A stretch of DNA of 64,000 bases from Cyanobacterium stanieri LEGE 03274 (GTDB lineage Bacteria; Cyanobacteriota; Cyanobacteriia; Cyanobacteriales; Cyanobacteriaceae): positions 22,304 to 86,303 of the forward strand of contig NZ_JADEWC010000013.1 of the NCBI RefSeq assembly GCF_015207825.1, read 5' to 3'. Every line of letters begins with the position of its first letter. Position 1 is the stretch's first letter. The translations under genes were made by a program, and so were the position numbers. The notes beneath the pieces were generated by a model. It had not been told where the DNA came from, made no database searches, and saw only the letters and a list, made by a program, of their open reading frames with translations. Positions 18,611-27,069 of this stretch are shown here, one piece after another.

Positions 18611-19397
18611 TTCATCAAAACAAAATATTGTTTTACCATCTTTAAATATAGATAATTTGTCACTTTTTTATCATAAAAAACCTGCTTTTAAAGGAATTAA
18701 TATACCCATCCATGGAGGAAAAATAACTGCTCTTATAGGGCCTTCTGGTTGTGGCAAAAGTAGCTTTTTGAGTTGTATTAATCGTTTGGTGGATATGATT
18801 CCTAATACTCACATTGAAGGTAATATTCGTTTGGATGGTTTACCCATTTTAGGTAAAAAAATAGATACCCTTAACCTTCGTCGTCATATAGGTACAATAT
18901 TCCAAAAACCTAATCCTTTTCCTTTTTCTATATATAAAAACCTTGCCTTTCCCCTCAAAGAACATGGTATAAAAGATAAAAATAAAATTGAATATTTAAT
19001 CGAAAAAAGCCTAAAAAATGTTGGTTTATGGCAAGAAATAAAAGATCGACTGCATCAAAATGCCCTATCCTTATCAGGAGGACAAAAACAAAGATTATGT
19101 ATTGCCAGAGCCTTGATATTAGAGCCAGAAGTGTTACTATTTGATGAACCCTGTAGCGCCCTTGATCCCATTTCCAGCGGTGTTGTAGAAGATTTAATCG
19201 CCAGTTTGAGAGATAAATATACCGTGGTAATTGTCACCCATAACCTCGCCCAAGCCAAGAGAATCGGTGATTATGGGGCTTTATTTTGGACTGAAAATAA
19301 TATCGGCACTTTGGCAGAATTTGGCACTATCGAACAAATTTTTAACCATCCCCAATCAGAAATTACCAGAGCTTATATTCAAGGAATTAGAGGTTAA
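18603..19397 (+). CDS. pstB: Phosphate-type ABC transporter ATP-binding protein PstB
   Basis: 264 residues from ATG 18603, which overlaps the pstA stop (ATGTCTAA); a TTG at 18588 would add five. Walker A is GPSGCGKSS near residue 46, the signature is LSGGQKQRL and Walker B is VLLFDEPCSALDP, followed by the switch His in VIVTHNLAQAKR. Complete and apparently functional. It is the last gene of arsS-pstSCAB; no PhoU follows. Confidence 0.95.
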   Translation: MSNSSKQNIVLPSLNIDNLSLFYHKKPAFKGINIPIHGGKITALIGPSGCGKSSFLSCINRLVDMIPNTHIEGNIRLDGLPILGKKIDTLNLRRHIGTIFQKPNPFPFSIYKNLAFPLKEHGIKDKNKIEYLIEKSLKNVGLWQEIKDRLHQNALSLSGGQKQRLCIARALILEPEVLLFDEPCSALDPISSGVVEDLIASLRDKYTVVIVTHNLAQAKRIGDYGALFWTENNIGTLAEFGTIEQIFNHPQSEITRAYIQGIRG

Positions 19398-19560
19398 TTT
19401 TATGCCCTACTTTCAGATTATAATTTTACTGTAATAAAAACATCAATACCTTAAAAAATATAATTAATCATATAATAAAGTTATTATATTATTGTTTTTA
19501 CATTAATACTTAGAATACAAATAAAACCAATAATAATTAGGTTAAAAAAATAAATTTAAA

Positions 19561-19947
19561 ATGGTTAATTTAGAAAACATAAAAATATATCAAACTAATG
19601 GTATAAATTATGATGTTACCACCGAAGATATTATAGTTAAACTTCTGGATTGGGATCAGAAATTCGGAATAACCATTAGTAATGTTAGTTATGATACATT
19701 AACAGTATATTTTCACAATTTACCAAATAATGTAAGAATTATGGCTGAGGAAATTTATGAATTTTGCCCCGATATAATTGATCAAGGATACGGTTGTATG
19801 GATGAAATATTAACAATGGGGCAGAAAATAGATGAACGACTCAAGCCTTTATTACAAGGGGTTGAGATGAATAGTCCAGATTTTGGTTTGCAAATTTTAG
19901 AGAATGTTTTAAAAGTAAAGAAAAAAGTTTGTTTATGGTGGGATTAA
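19561..19947 (+). CDS. DUF4253 domain protein
   Basis: 128 residues, soluble, acidic. The C-terminal half has the DUF4253 hallmarks: an EEIYEFCPDIIDQGYG block near residue 63 and the closing LWWD motif. The family is widespread and uncharacterised; some members sit near polymorphic toxin-immunity genes, but nothing here points to such a system. It lies alone between pstB and a methyltransferase with no operon evidence. Confidence 0.75.
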   Translation: MVNLENIKIYQTNGINYDVTTEDIIVKLLDWDQKFGITISNVSYDTLTVYFHNLPNNVRIMAEEIYEFCPDIIDQGYGCMDEILTMGQKIDERLKPLLQGVEMNSPDFGLQILENVLKVKKKVCLWWD

Positions 19948-20010
19948 ATTAAAGGTTAAGTGATGATATTATAAAGTTTTCTGTTGCTAATAAAGAAAGT
20001 TTAGAAATAT

Positions 20011-20829
20011 ATGATGGAAAACTTATTTATATTTTTAACGGTAATTTCTCCTAAAATAAAAAGAAGATTATGGCGTTCATGGTATGATTTTTTAGCTAAA
20101 TCATATCAAAAAGAAGATTGGGAATTTATGAATTATGGTTTTGCTGATATTGATCATCAATTAAAACCAATCAATTTATCTTTAGAAGAAGCACAAAATA
20201 AATATTTTATTCAACTTTATCAAAAAGTTGCTAGTATTACGAATCTACAACATAAAAAAGTATTGGAGATTGGTTCGGGTAGGGGTGGAGGTAGTTTTTT
20301 TATTGCCAAATATTTATCCCCAATGCAGATTATTGGGATTGATATTGCTCAAGAAAATATTGCTTTATCAAAACAACTATATAAATTACCAAATTTATCT
20401 TATCAAGAGGGTGACAGTGAGAATTTGCCTTTTTTAGATAATTCTTTTGATGTAATTTTAAATGTGGAATCTTCCCATTGTTATGGTTCTATGGATAAAT
20501 TTTTAGCAGAAGTTCACAGAGTTTTAAAGCCTGATGGTTTATTCTCATGGGCTGATTTGCGTCCTGTAAATGATCTGGAAAAATTAGAAAATAGTTTGAA
20601 TAAGTCTGGTTTAGTTTTAGTAGAAAAACAGGATATTACAACTAATGTAATTAAGGCTTTAGAATTAATTGATCAACTAAAAAAAGAAAAAATAAATAAT
20701 AATGTACCTAAAATTTTGCGTCACACTTTTTCTGAATTTGCGGGGGTAAAAAATAGTAAAATTTATAATGGTTTTGTTAATGGAAGTCTAGTTTATCTCA
20801 CTGCATTTTTACAAAAAAAAGATAGTTGA
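20011..20829 (+). CDS. Class I SAM-dependent methyltransferase
   Basis: 272 residues (the next codon is also Met). The Rossmann methyltransferase core starts at VLEIGSGRGGGSFFIAKYL near residue 86, with the acidic residue IGIDIAQENI, DSENLPFLDNSFDVILNVESSHCYG and the post-motif VLKPDGLFSWADLRP. It resembles phthiotriol dimycocerosate-type or small-molecule O/C-methyltransferases, so a lipid or polyketide-like substrate is possible but not shown. The substrate is unknown. Codon use and AT content are like the neighbours. A MITE-like repeat begins 44 bases after its stop. Confidence 0.85.
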   Translation: MMENLFIFLTVISPKIKRRLWRSWYDFLAKSYQKEDWEFMNYGFADIDHQLKPINLSLEEAQNKYFIQLYQKVASITNLQHKKVLEIGSGRGGGSFFIAKYLSPMQIIGIDIAQENIALSKQLYKLPNLSYQEGDSENLPFLDNSFDVILNVESSHCYGSMDKFLAEVHRVLKPDGLFSWADLRPVNDLEKLENSLNKSGLVLVEKQDITTNVIKALELIDQLKKEKINNNVPKILRHTFSEFAGVKNSKIYNGFVNGSLVYLTAFLQKKDS

Positions 20830-20873
20830 TAATTTAAAAAATAACCTAAAGCTCAAAGGCTTCAAGTTAAGTT

Positions 20874-21270
20874 ATATCAAGTTGACGGAATTCGTTATAG
20901 ATAGATTGTACCTTCGCCGTTGCCCCACCGTGTAATGAATTATACGGCTAATAATATGAAATATAAAAAAGATTGCTATAAATATAATTAACTTCAGTAT
21001 TTCCCGCCTTGTAATGAATTACAAGGCTACGGATTTTTCGTTCAATGAATTGAACTTTTATGTTTGGAAATAAATGGATTCAGCACCCATAAATCTATAC
21101 AAGGAATCGGAAAGGGTTTTAACCTAAATTGAGGTTAATTAGGCTGGGATTTTATTTGAGAGATTTTATTTGTCGTAAACATTTAAGTATTTCATATAAT
21201 TTATTGTTCAATAAATTGAACTAAGATATTGATATTGCTAATTTGTAAGTGATCAAGGGGAGTTGATATT
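20874..21270 (+). mobile_element. MITE-like repeat, family 1, copy A (expanded)
   Basis: The ends (ATATCAAGTTGACGG at left, GAGTTGATATT at right) form an imperfect terminal inverted repeat. The left half has the family block GTTATAGATAGATTGTACC and GTTGCCCCACCG; the right half has TTGTTCAATAAATTGAAC and GATATTGATATTGCTAATTT. Between them is about 230 bases of extra sequence that itself contains a second hairpin pair (CCTTGTAATGAATTACAAGG near 21008 and GTTCAATGAATTGAAC). Copies B and C lack this extra part. No transposase is encoded. It lies in the same orientation as copy C and opposite to copy B. Confidence 0.7.
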
Positions 21271-21306
21271 ATTTATGTTTATCCTGAAGGTCAGATTTGA
21301 TATACT

Positions 21307-22050
21307 TTACAAATTACTAACCATAACAGGTTGTCCTTGGGGAGATAAATCACTTTTTGAGTTTTCGAGGGTAATTACTATTTGGGAAGGATTGAGCATA
21401 TCTGGATCTAAGGGAAATTTTATCAAACTATTACCTTGGGAATCGGGTTTAAATTCTCCGCAGTATATTTTTTCACCGTCCACAATACCCCAAAGACGAT
21501 ATACTTTGTTTTCAGCGATGGGGGATAAATTTTGAGTTATTACCATGATGGTATCTGCGTCGGTATTAACTAATAAACTACCTGATGATTGAGGATTGGA
21601 TTCTGTACCTTGGAGAGAAACTAGGTTATTATTTTTTTGACGTAGAAGGGCGATCGCACTTTGATATTCTTGTAATTCCTTATCCATCCTGGCAACTTGT
21701 CTTTGTAAACCATAACTATAACCCCCTAAAACTATTATCAACATGGCGCTAATGGCGCTAAAAATTAGAGGTAAAGGGCGATGTTTAACTATGGTTGTAG
21801 TTTTTGGAATTATTTGATTTTCTTGTTTTGCTTGGGCTAAGATGCGATCGCCCAGTGTCTTGGGTAACTCCACCTCAGGTAAGGCAAGGGGATAAAGGGC
21901 AAGGGTTTTTTGTAGGCTTTCAATTTCCTCTTGTAACTCAGGTTTAGATTGCAATAACTGATGCACCGTGGATGTTTCTTCGGGGGTAGAATCACCCAAC
22001 ACATAACTGGCCAAAAGTTCCTTGATTTCTTCTTCTTTAAAATCTTTCAT
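21307..22050 (-). CDS. Anti-sigma factor, RskA/ZAS family
   Basis: 247 residues from ATG 22050; a GTG one codon earlier overlaps the sigma-factor stop by one base. Residues 1-70 are the cytoplasmic sigma-binding helices (LASYVLGDSTPEET). One transmembrane helix at about 97-117 precedes a coiled-coil stretch and the periplasmic RskA domain (VYRLWGIVDGEKIYCGEF). Family role: holds the ECF sigma factor inactive until an extracytoplasmic signal triggers release. It is translationally coupled to the sigma gene upstream. Confidence 0.9.
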   Translation of the reverse strand: MKDFKEEEIKELLASYVLGDSTPEETSTVHQLLQSKPELQEEIESLQKTLALYPLALPEVELPKTLGDRILAQAKQENQIIPKTTTIVKHRPLPLIFSAISAMLIIVLGGYSYGLQRQVARMDKELQEYQSAIALLRQKNNNLVSLQGTESNPQSSGSLLVNTDADTIMVITQNLSPIAENKVYRLWGIVDGEKIYCGEFKPDSQGNSLIKFPLDPDMLNPSQIVITLENSKSDLSPQGQPVMVSNL

Positions 22051-22052
22051 CA

Positions 22053-22607
22053 CTAATTTACTAACTCCTGTAATAACTCTCTCAACTTCAATAATCCTTT
22101 GCGTTTATAGGTTTTCACCGTGCCGAGGGGCATATTTAATTTTTCGGCAATTTCCGATTGACTCAAGCCGTCAAAATACGCCATTTCTAATACCTGTTGA
22201 TGTTGCATCGGTAAACGGGCGATCGCCTTTCTAACCTTGTGTGACACTTCCTTTAGAGCAACTTTATCCATCAAACCACTATATTCCTGAGAAGGAGAAT
22301 TATTAAACCATTTGAGAATCCTTTGACGATAAGAACTTTTTTGCCTGTGTCTATCAATCGCCCGTGAGCGAGTCATCGTTACCAAAAACACCAGCATTGA
22401 GCCTCGACTTTCATCATAATTTCCCTTTTTAGAAAAATAAAGGAAAATCTCTTGGGTTAAATCCTCCGCTTCTTGAGTATTGCCCAACATACGCAACGCT
22501 ACCCGATAGACAACTTCACCATAACGCTCATAGAAAATTCCCAAAACGGAAATATTGCCTGAGCGCAACTGTTCAAAAAGTTCTGCATCTGTCCGATTTG
22601 ACAGCAT
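22053..22607 (-). CDS. ECF RNA polymerase sigma factor (SigK/SigG-like)
   Basis: 184 residues. Region 2 (residues about 20-90) includes FYERYGEVVYRVALRML, EDLTQEIFLYF and the RSRAIDRHR end. Region 4 (about 125-180) includes LPMQHQQVLEMAYFDGLSQSEIAEKL and the helix-turn-helix end GTVKTYKRKGLLKLR. It is followed directly by its cognate anti-sigma gene. In cyanobacteria such pairs (SigG type) respond to envelope or redox stress (family knowledge). The whole two-gene unit is bracketed by inverted MITE-like repeats A and B. Confidence 0.92.
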   Translation of the reverse strand: MLSNRTDAELFEQLRSGNISVLGIFYERYGEVVYRVALRMLGNTQEAEDLTQEIFLYFSKKGNYDESRGSMLVFLVTMTRSRAIDRHRQKSSYRQRILKWFNNSPSQEYSGLMDKVALKEVSHKVRKAIARLPMQHQQVLEMAYFDGLSQSEIAEKLNMPLGTVKTYKRKGLLKLRELLQELVN

Positions 22608-22684
22608 GGTAATTAACCGATTATTTTACAAAATAGGGATACATTCATTTAATAAAAATACGAAACCCAAGCAAAAAAGGATTT

Positions 22685-22836
22685 ATATCAAGTCCGCTTG
22701 ATCACTTACAAATTAGCAATATCAATATCTTAGTTCAATTTATTGAACGAACTACCGTTAGCCGTGTAATTCATTACACGGTGGGGCAACGGGGAAGGTA
22801 CAATCTATCTATAACGAAGTTAGCGAACTTGGTATT
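22685..22836 (-). mobile_element. MITE-like repeat, family 1, copy B
   Basis: 152 bases. Read on the reverse strand it matches copy C almost throughout: GTTATAGATAGATTGTACC, GTTGCCCCACCGTG, hairpin 1 CCGTGTAATGAATTACACGG (perfect arms), CTAACGGTAGTTC, hairpin 2 GTTCAATAAATTGAAC, then GATATTGATATTGCTAATTTG. The termini ATATCAAGTCCGCT and the inverted AATACCAAGTTCGCT pair with few mismatches. It ends 7 bases before the start codon of the TauE-type exporter and so has replaced or become its 5' leader. Confidence 0.75.
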
Positions 22837-22843
22837 ACGATTA

Positions 22844-23704
22844 ATGAATTTAGAATATTGGTATTTGTTTCCCACTGCCATCGGCATCGCCACCATTGCC
22901 ATGGCTTCGGGGGTAGAAGGGGCTACTTTTTTTACTCCTTTGTTTCTCATTGCCTTAAAGTTACCCCCAGAAGTAGCCATCGGTATCGGTTTAATTACCG
23001 AGGTTTTTGGTTTTTCCAGTGGTTTATTTGCCTATATTCGCAAAGGCTTAATTGACTTTAAATTGGGCAGAATGCTTTTACTGGTTAGTATTCCCATGGC
23101 TTTAGTGGGAACATGGTTTGGTAATATTATTCCTGCCGATGTCCTTAAAGGAATTTTAGCAATTGGTTTATTTGTCATTGCCACCAGTTTTTTGAAATCT
23201 CCCGATCAACATACCTTAGAATTATTGGATGAAGATATAAAAACCACCCAAGAAGAAAAAGAACCTCAAACCTGTATTACAGACAAAAATGGCAAAACAT
23301 ACTGTTATACTATCTATAACCGCATTGAAGGAAGTTTATTGGCAAGTATAGGGGCTTTATTTTTGGGGATGGTATCTACTGGTTTAGGTCAATTGAACGG
23401 ATTTTATCTCCTGCAAAGATGCCGTGTACCAAGCCCCGTTGCGATCGCCACTAGCGTATTTATCGTCGCTATCACTGCCCTAATTGCATCCATTGGTCAT
23501 GTTATTCAATTTGCCCAAGCAGGGGGCGAGGAATTACAAATGGTGTTTAATATCGTTATATTTACAGCTCCAGGAGTGTTAATAGGTGCGCAGTTTGGTT
23601 CAATTGTTGCCACAAAATTATCTCAGGAAAAACTAGAAAGGGCTATGGGTATATTATTTATATTTGTAACCCTATTAATTATGGGAGAATTAGTTATATC
23701 TTAG
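22844..23704 (+). CDS. Sulfite exporter TauE/SafE family membrane protein
   Basis: 286 residues from ATG 22844. An in-frame ATG at 22781 would add 21 residues, but that stretch is translated MITE sequence, so it is not the native start. There are about eight predicted membrane helices, with the paired half-repeats of the TSUP family (AIGIATIAMASGVEGATFFTPLFLIALKLPP at the start and the related block GALFLGMVSTGLGQLNGFYLL in the middle). Family role: export of sulfite, sulfoacetate or related anions at the inner membrane. The substrate is not known here. Its promoter may lie in the MITE. Confidence 0.85.
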   Translation: MNLEYWYLFPTAIGIATIAMASGVEGATFFTPLFLIALKLPPEVAIGIGLITEVFGFSSGLFAYIRKGLIDFKLGRMLLLVSIPMALVGTWFGNIIPADVLKGILAIGLFVIATSFLKSPDQHTLELLDEDIKTTQEEKEPQTCITDKNGKTYCYTIYNRIEGSLLASIGALFLGMVSTGLGQLNGFYLLQRCRVPSPVAIATSVFIVAITALIASIGHVIQFAQAGGEELQMVFNIVIFTAPGVLIGAQFGSIVATKLSQEKLERAMGILFIFVTLLIMGELVIS

Positions 23705-23718
23705 TTTTTTCAAAGTTA

Positions 23719-23742
23719 AAAATGTTCTTATAAGAACATTTT
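23719..23742 (+). terminator. 24-base perfect palindrome, likely terminator of TauE-type gene
   Basis: The half-site AAAATGTTCTTA is followed directly by its exact complement, beginning 15 bases after the exporter stop. As RNA it would fold as a stem of about ten pairs with a small AU loop, flanked by A on one side and U on the other, so it could terminate in either direction. An operator is an alternative, since the next gene starts about 190 bases further on. Confidence 0.5.
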
Positions 23743-23929
23743 GAGTTTCAATTTGATAACCCCTAAATCCTTTTACAAAATCATTGAAAGTGGAATTATA
23801 CTTTTTGGAAATAATTTAAAGGTTATTTTAATAAAAATTCCTTTCATCGTCATAACATTATTTATTTGAAACTTTCAAAACTTTTAAATCCATTTTCTTA
23901 TTGAGTTCGTATTCTTGATAAATCAATTG

Positions 23930-24712
23930 ATGGAATATCACGAAGATATGGATTCTAAATCTTCTATTAAGAGCAACAAGTTTACTAAAATTAAGTGGCT
24001 GATAATTTTTGGATTAAGTTTACTTGCCTTGATAACAATTCACTACCTTAATCCTACCCCACTATGGAATCAAATGTTAACGGGGATTAAGGAAATGGGT
24101 TTTTGGGGTTTTATCCTCTTTATTGCCATCTATAATATAGCGACTCTTTTATTCATTCCAGGTTCATTATTAACCATGAAAGGAGGTTGTTTATACGGGG
24201 TAATTTGGGGAACAATTTATGTATCTATTGCCGCTATTTTAGGAGCTATTTTTGCTTTTTTATTAGGACGTTATTTTTGTCGTAATTGGGTACTAAGAAA
24301 GCTGGATCAATATCCAAAAATTAAGGCGATCAAGAAAGCAGTAACTCAAGAAGGTTGGAAAATCGTGCTTTTGATGCGTTTATCTCCCCTATTTCCCTTT
24401 AATTTACTTAACTACCTGTTAGGAATAACCGATATTTCATTCCGAGACTATTTCATCGGTTCTTTAGGAATATTTCCTGGAGTTTTTGCCTATGTTTATC
24501 TGGGTTCTTTAGCAGTTGATTTAAGCAGTGTTAATCAATCTTATTATTCAGATAACAATGATCATCATATAATGTTTTTAATTTTAAGAATAATCGGATT
24601 AATTGCTACCCTGTTACTCACTGTATATCTTAACAAATTAGCTAAAAAAGCCCTCAAACATAACCTTGAAAATGGAGAAAAAAATCATGTCACCATTAAC
24701 AAAAAGTGTTAA
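23930..24712 (+). CDS. TVP38/TMEM64 (VTT domain) family membrane protein
   Basis: 260 residues from ATG 23930; a TTG at 23915 would add five. A cytoplasmic Lys/Ser-rich start, one helix at about 24-42, then the VTT (SNARE-associated/DedA-like) core: FIPGSLLTMKGGCLYG, FLLGRYFCR, LLMRLSPLFPFNLLNYLLG, and a final helix. Family role: inner-membrane proteins linked to lipid or metal homeostasis, function unsettled. A second homologue follows, overlapping by 26 bases, so they appear to be an operon of tandem paralogues. Confidence 0.85.
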   Translation: MEYHEDMDSKSSIKSNKFTKIKWLIIFGLSLLALITIHYLNPTPLWNQMLTGIKEMGFWGFILFIAIYNIATLLFIPGSLLTMKGGCLYGVIWGTIYVSIAAILGAIFAFLLGRYFCRNWVLRKLDQYPKIKAIKKAVTQEGWKIVLLMRLSPLFPFNLLNYLLGITDISFRDYFIGSLGIFPGVFAYVYLGSLAVDLSSVNQSYYSDNNDHHIMFLILRIIGLIATLLLTVYLNKLAKKALKHNLENGEKNHVTINKKC

Positions 24713-25457
24713 GACAGTAACAAGTAAAATATCTAAATTGTCTCAGTTAATTATGTTAACTTTTTCTACCCTTATTTTGACCCTATTTTTTCATGTTAAT
24801 CCTCTATTTGCCCAAGAAGCAGGGGGCGGTTTTAATCCTCAACAATGGTTACTCGATGCTTTACAGTGGATTGATAGTTTAGGGGGGTTAGGGGCGATCG
24901 CCTTTATCCTGTTATACATAATAGCTACAGTAGCCTTCCTACCCGGTTCCATTCTCACCCTTGGGGGAGGAGTCGTCTTCGGAGTGGTTTTAGGTTCAAT
25001 ATACGTCTTTGTTGGGGCAACCATCGGCGCTACCCTTGCCTTTCTAGTTGGTAGATATATCGCCCGAGACTGGGTAGCTGGAAAAATACAAGGCAACCAA
25101 AAATTTGCAGCCATCGATGAAGCCGTAGGGCGAGAAGGCTTAAAAATTGTACTGTTAACCCGTTTATCACCCGTTTTCCCCTTCAATCTTCTTAACTACG
25201 CCTACGGAGTCACAGGGGTATCTCTCAAAGATTATTTTATCGGTTCGGTAGGCATGATACCAGGCACCATTATGTATGTCTATATCGGCTCATTAGCTGG
25301 AAATATCGCCACCATCGGCACCGACACCCCCAGTAACCCCACTGTAGAGTGGGCAATCAGAATTATCGGTTTCATTGCCACCGTGGCCGTAACTATTTAT
25401 GTCACAAAAATAGCCAGAAAAGCCCTTGACAATAAAGTATTAGAACCCACCAAATAG
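24687..25457 (+). CDS. TVP38/TMEM64 family membrane protein, second paralogue
   Basis: 256 residues from ATG 24687, which has a GGAG ribosome site nine bases upstream; TTG/ATG codons at 24666 and 24672 are less likely. A hydrophobic leader (residues about 15-42) ends in LFAQEAGGG and may be a cleaved signal. The VTT core repeats that of its neighbour: FLPGSILTLGGGVVFG, FLVGRYIARDW, LLTRLSPVFPFNLLNYAYG, PGTIMYVYIGSLAG. It probably arose by duplication. A MerA-like flavoprotein starts 13 bases later, suggesting one functional unit. Confidence 0.88.
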   Translation: MSPLTKSVKTVTSKISKLSQLIMLTFSTLILTLFFHVNPLFAQEAGGGFNPQQWLLDALQWIDSLGGLGAIAFILLYIIATVAFLPGSILTLGGGVVFGVVLGSIYVFVGATIGATLAFLVGRYIARDWVAGKIQGNQKFAAIDEAVGREGLKIVLLTRLSPVFPFNLLNYAYGVTGVSLKDYFIGSVGMIPGTIMYVYIGSLAGNIATIGTDTPSNPTVEWAIRIIGFIATVAVTIYVTKIARKALDNKVLEPTK

Positions 25458-25470
25458 AAAAAAACTCACC

Positions 25471-27009
25471 ATGAATACACAGCAATCCATCAACATCCCT
25501 CCCATGGATGAATATAACCAACAATTAATATCCCATGTACACCCCCCAGATTGGCAAAATCCCACCCCCCAAGAAAAGTATGATCTGGTGGTCATCGGTG
25601 CAGGTACGGCAGGGTTAGTGGTGGCGGCAGGGGCAGCAGGATTAGATTTAGGCTTAAAGGTTGCTCTCGTGGAAAGGCATCTGATGGGGGGAGACTGTCT
25701 CAACTTTGGTTGTGTACCTTCTAAGGCGGTAATTCGTTCGGCGAAGGTGATTGGGGAGATGCTCAAAGCCCCTGATTTGGGGGTAAATGTGGATGGTGTT
25801 ACCGTTGATTTTCCTCAAGTAATGGCAAGGATGCGTAAATTGAGAGCGGGAATTAGTCACCATGACTCGGCAACTCGGTTTCAAAATTTGGGCATTGATG
25901 TTTTTTTGGGGGAGGCTCGTTTTTTACGTGGTAGTACCATTGAAGTGGATGGACAAACATTAAGCTACAAAAAAGCGGTGATTGCGACAGGGGCAAGGGC
26001 GGTTACTCCCAAAATAGAAGGCATTGAGGAGGTAGGTTTTTTTACCAATGAAACCATCTTTTCTCTAACAACATTACCCCCTCGGTTGGCGGTGATAGGA
26101 GGGGGGCCCATTGGTTGTGAATTAGCCCAAACTTTTCATAGGTTGGGTTCACAAGTTAGCTTAATCCATAAGTATCCCCATCTTTTGAATAAGGAGGATG
26201 AGGAAGCAGCGAAAATTATTGAAGATACTTTGATTAGGGAGAAAGTTAATTTAATTTTATCGGCTCAACCCATCAGGGTGGAAAATACGGAGGAGGGTAA
26301 AAAGATATATTATCGCTCGGATAGGGGGGAAGATTCGGTAATAGTGGATGAGATTTTGATGGGGGCAGGAAGAGCGCCTAATGTGGAGGGTTTGAACCTG
26401 GAAGCGGTGGGGGTGGAATATGATAACCGTAGGGGGGTTGTGGTGAATGATTTTTTACAGACTACTAACCCGAAAATTTTTGCGGCGGGGGATATTTGCA
26501 GTAAGTTCAAATTTACCCATACGGCGGATGCCATGGCACGGATTGTGATTAAGAATACTCTGTTTTCTCCTTTTGGGTTGGGTAAGTCGAGGTTTAGTGA
26601 TTTGGTGATTCCTTGGGTTACTTTTACTGATCCTGAAATTGCCCATGTGGGTATGTCTGAGGGGGATTTACAGCATAAGGGCATTGAATATAATGTTATC
26701 AAAGTTTTGTTTAATGGGGTTGACAGGGCGATCGTGGATGGGGAGGAGGAAGGTTTTGTAAAAATAATCCACTCCAAGGGTTCGGATAAAATTTTAGGGG
26801 CTACCATTGTGGCATCCCATGCAGGGGAAATGATTTCGGAAATAACTGCGGCGATGGTTAATGGGGTGGGTTTAAATGGTTTATCGTCGGTGATTCATTC
26901 TTATCCTACCCAAGCTGATGCGATTAAAAAGGCGGCGGATGCTTATCGGCGTACTTTGTTAACTCCTACTTCTAAGAAGATTTTGGGTATTTTGACTAGG
27001 TTGTCATAA
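25471..27009 (+). CDS. MerA-like pyridine nucleotide-disulfide oxidoreductase
   Basis: 512 residues. An FAD-binding GAGTAGLVVAAGAAG lies near residue 43, the redox-active pair C76/C81 is in GGDCLNFGCVPSK, the NAD(P)H-binding GGGPIGCELAQTFHRLG is near residue 212, and the dimerisation domain includes HSYPTQAD with the catalytic His. It resembles mercuric reductase and dihydrolipoamide dehydrogenase. It lacks the C-terminal vicinal Cys pair that delivers Hg(II) in classical MerA, and lacks an N-terminal NmerA domain, so mercury reduction is not assured. Clustering with two TVP38 proteins is a pattern seen in other bacteria (general knowledge). Substrate unknown. Confidence 0.85.
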   Translation: MNTQQSINIPPMDEYNQQLISHVHPPDWQNPTPQEKYDLVVIGAGTAGLVVAAGAAGLDLGLKVALVERHLMGGDCLNFGCVPSKAVIRSAKVIGEMLKAPDLGVNVDGVTVDFPQVMARMRKLRAGISHHDSATRFQNLGIDVFLGEARFLRGSTIEVDGQTLSYKKAVIATGARAVTPKIEGIEEVGFFTNETIFSLTTLPPRLAVIGGGPIGCELAQTFHRLGSQVSLIHKYPHLLNKEDEEAAKIIEDTLIREKVNLILSAQPIRVENTEEGKKIYYRSDRGEDSVIVDEILMGAGRAPNVEGLNLEAVGVEYDNRRGVVVNDFLQTTNPKIFAAGDICSKFKFTHTADAMARIVIKNTLFSPFGLGKSRFSDLVIPWVTFTDPEIAHVGMSEGDLQHKGIEYNVIKVLFNGVDRAIVDGEEEGFVKIIHSKGSDKILGATIVASHAGEMISEITAAMVNGVGLNGLSSVIHSYPTQADAIKKAADAYRRTLLTPTSKKILGILTRLS

Positions 27010-27069
27010 CGGAAGTTATTTTGACTAGGATAAAATATAAGATGACTTGTCCCCCGAAAGATAAAGATT

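Noticed and set aside
21263..21535. 90-codon frame starting in MITE copy A and running antisense to the anti-sigma gene
   Set aside because: Half repeat, half antisense of a well-supported gene; no family features.
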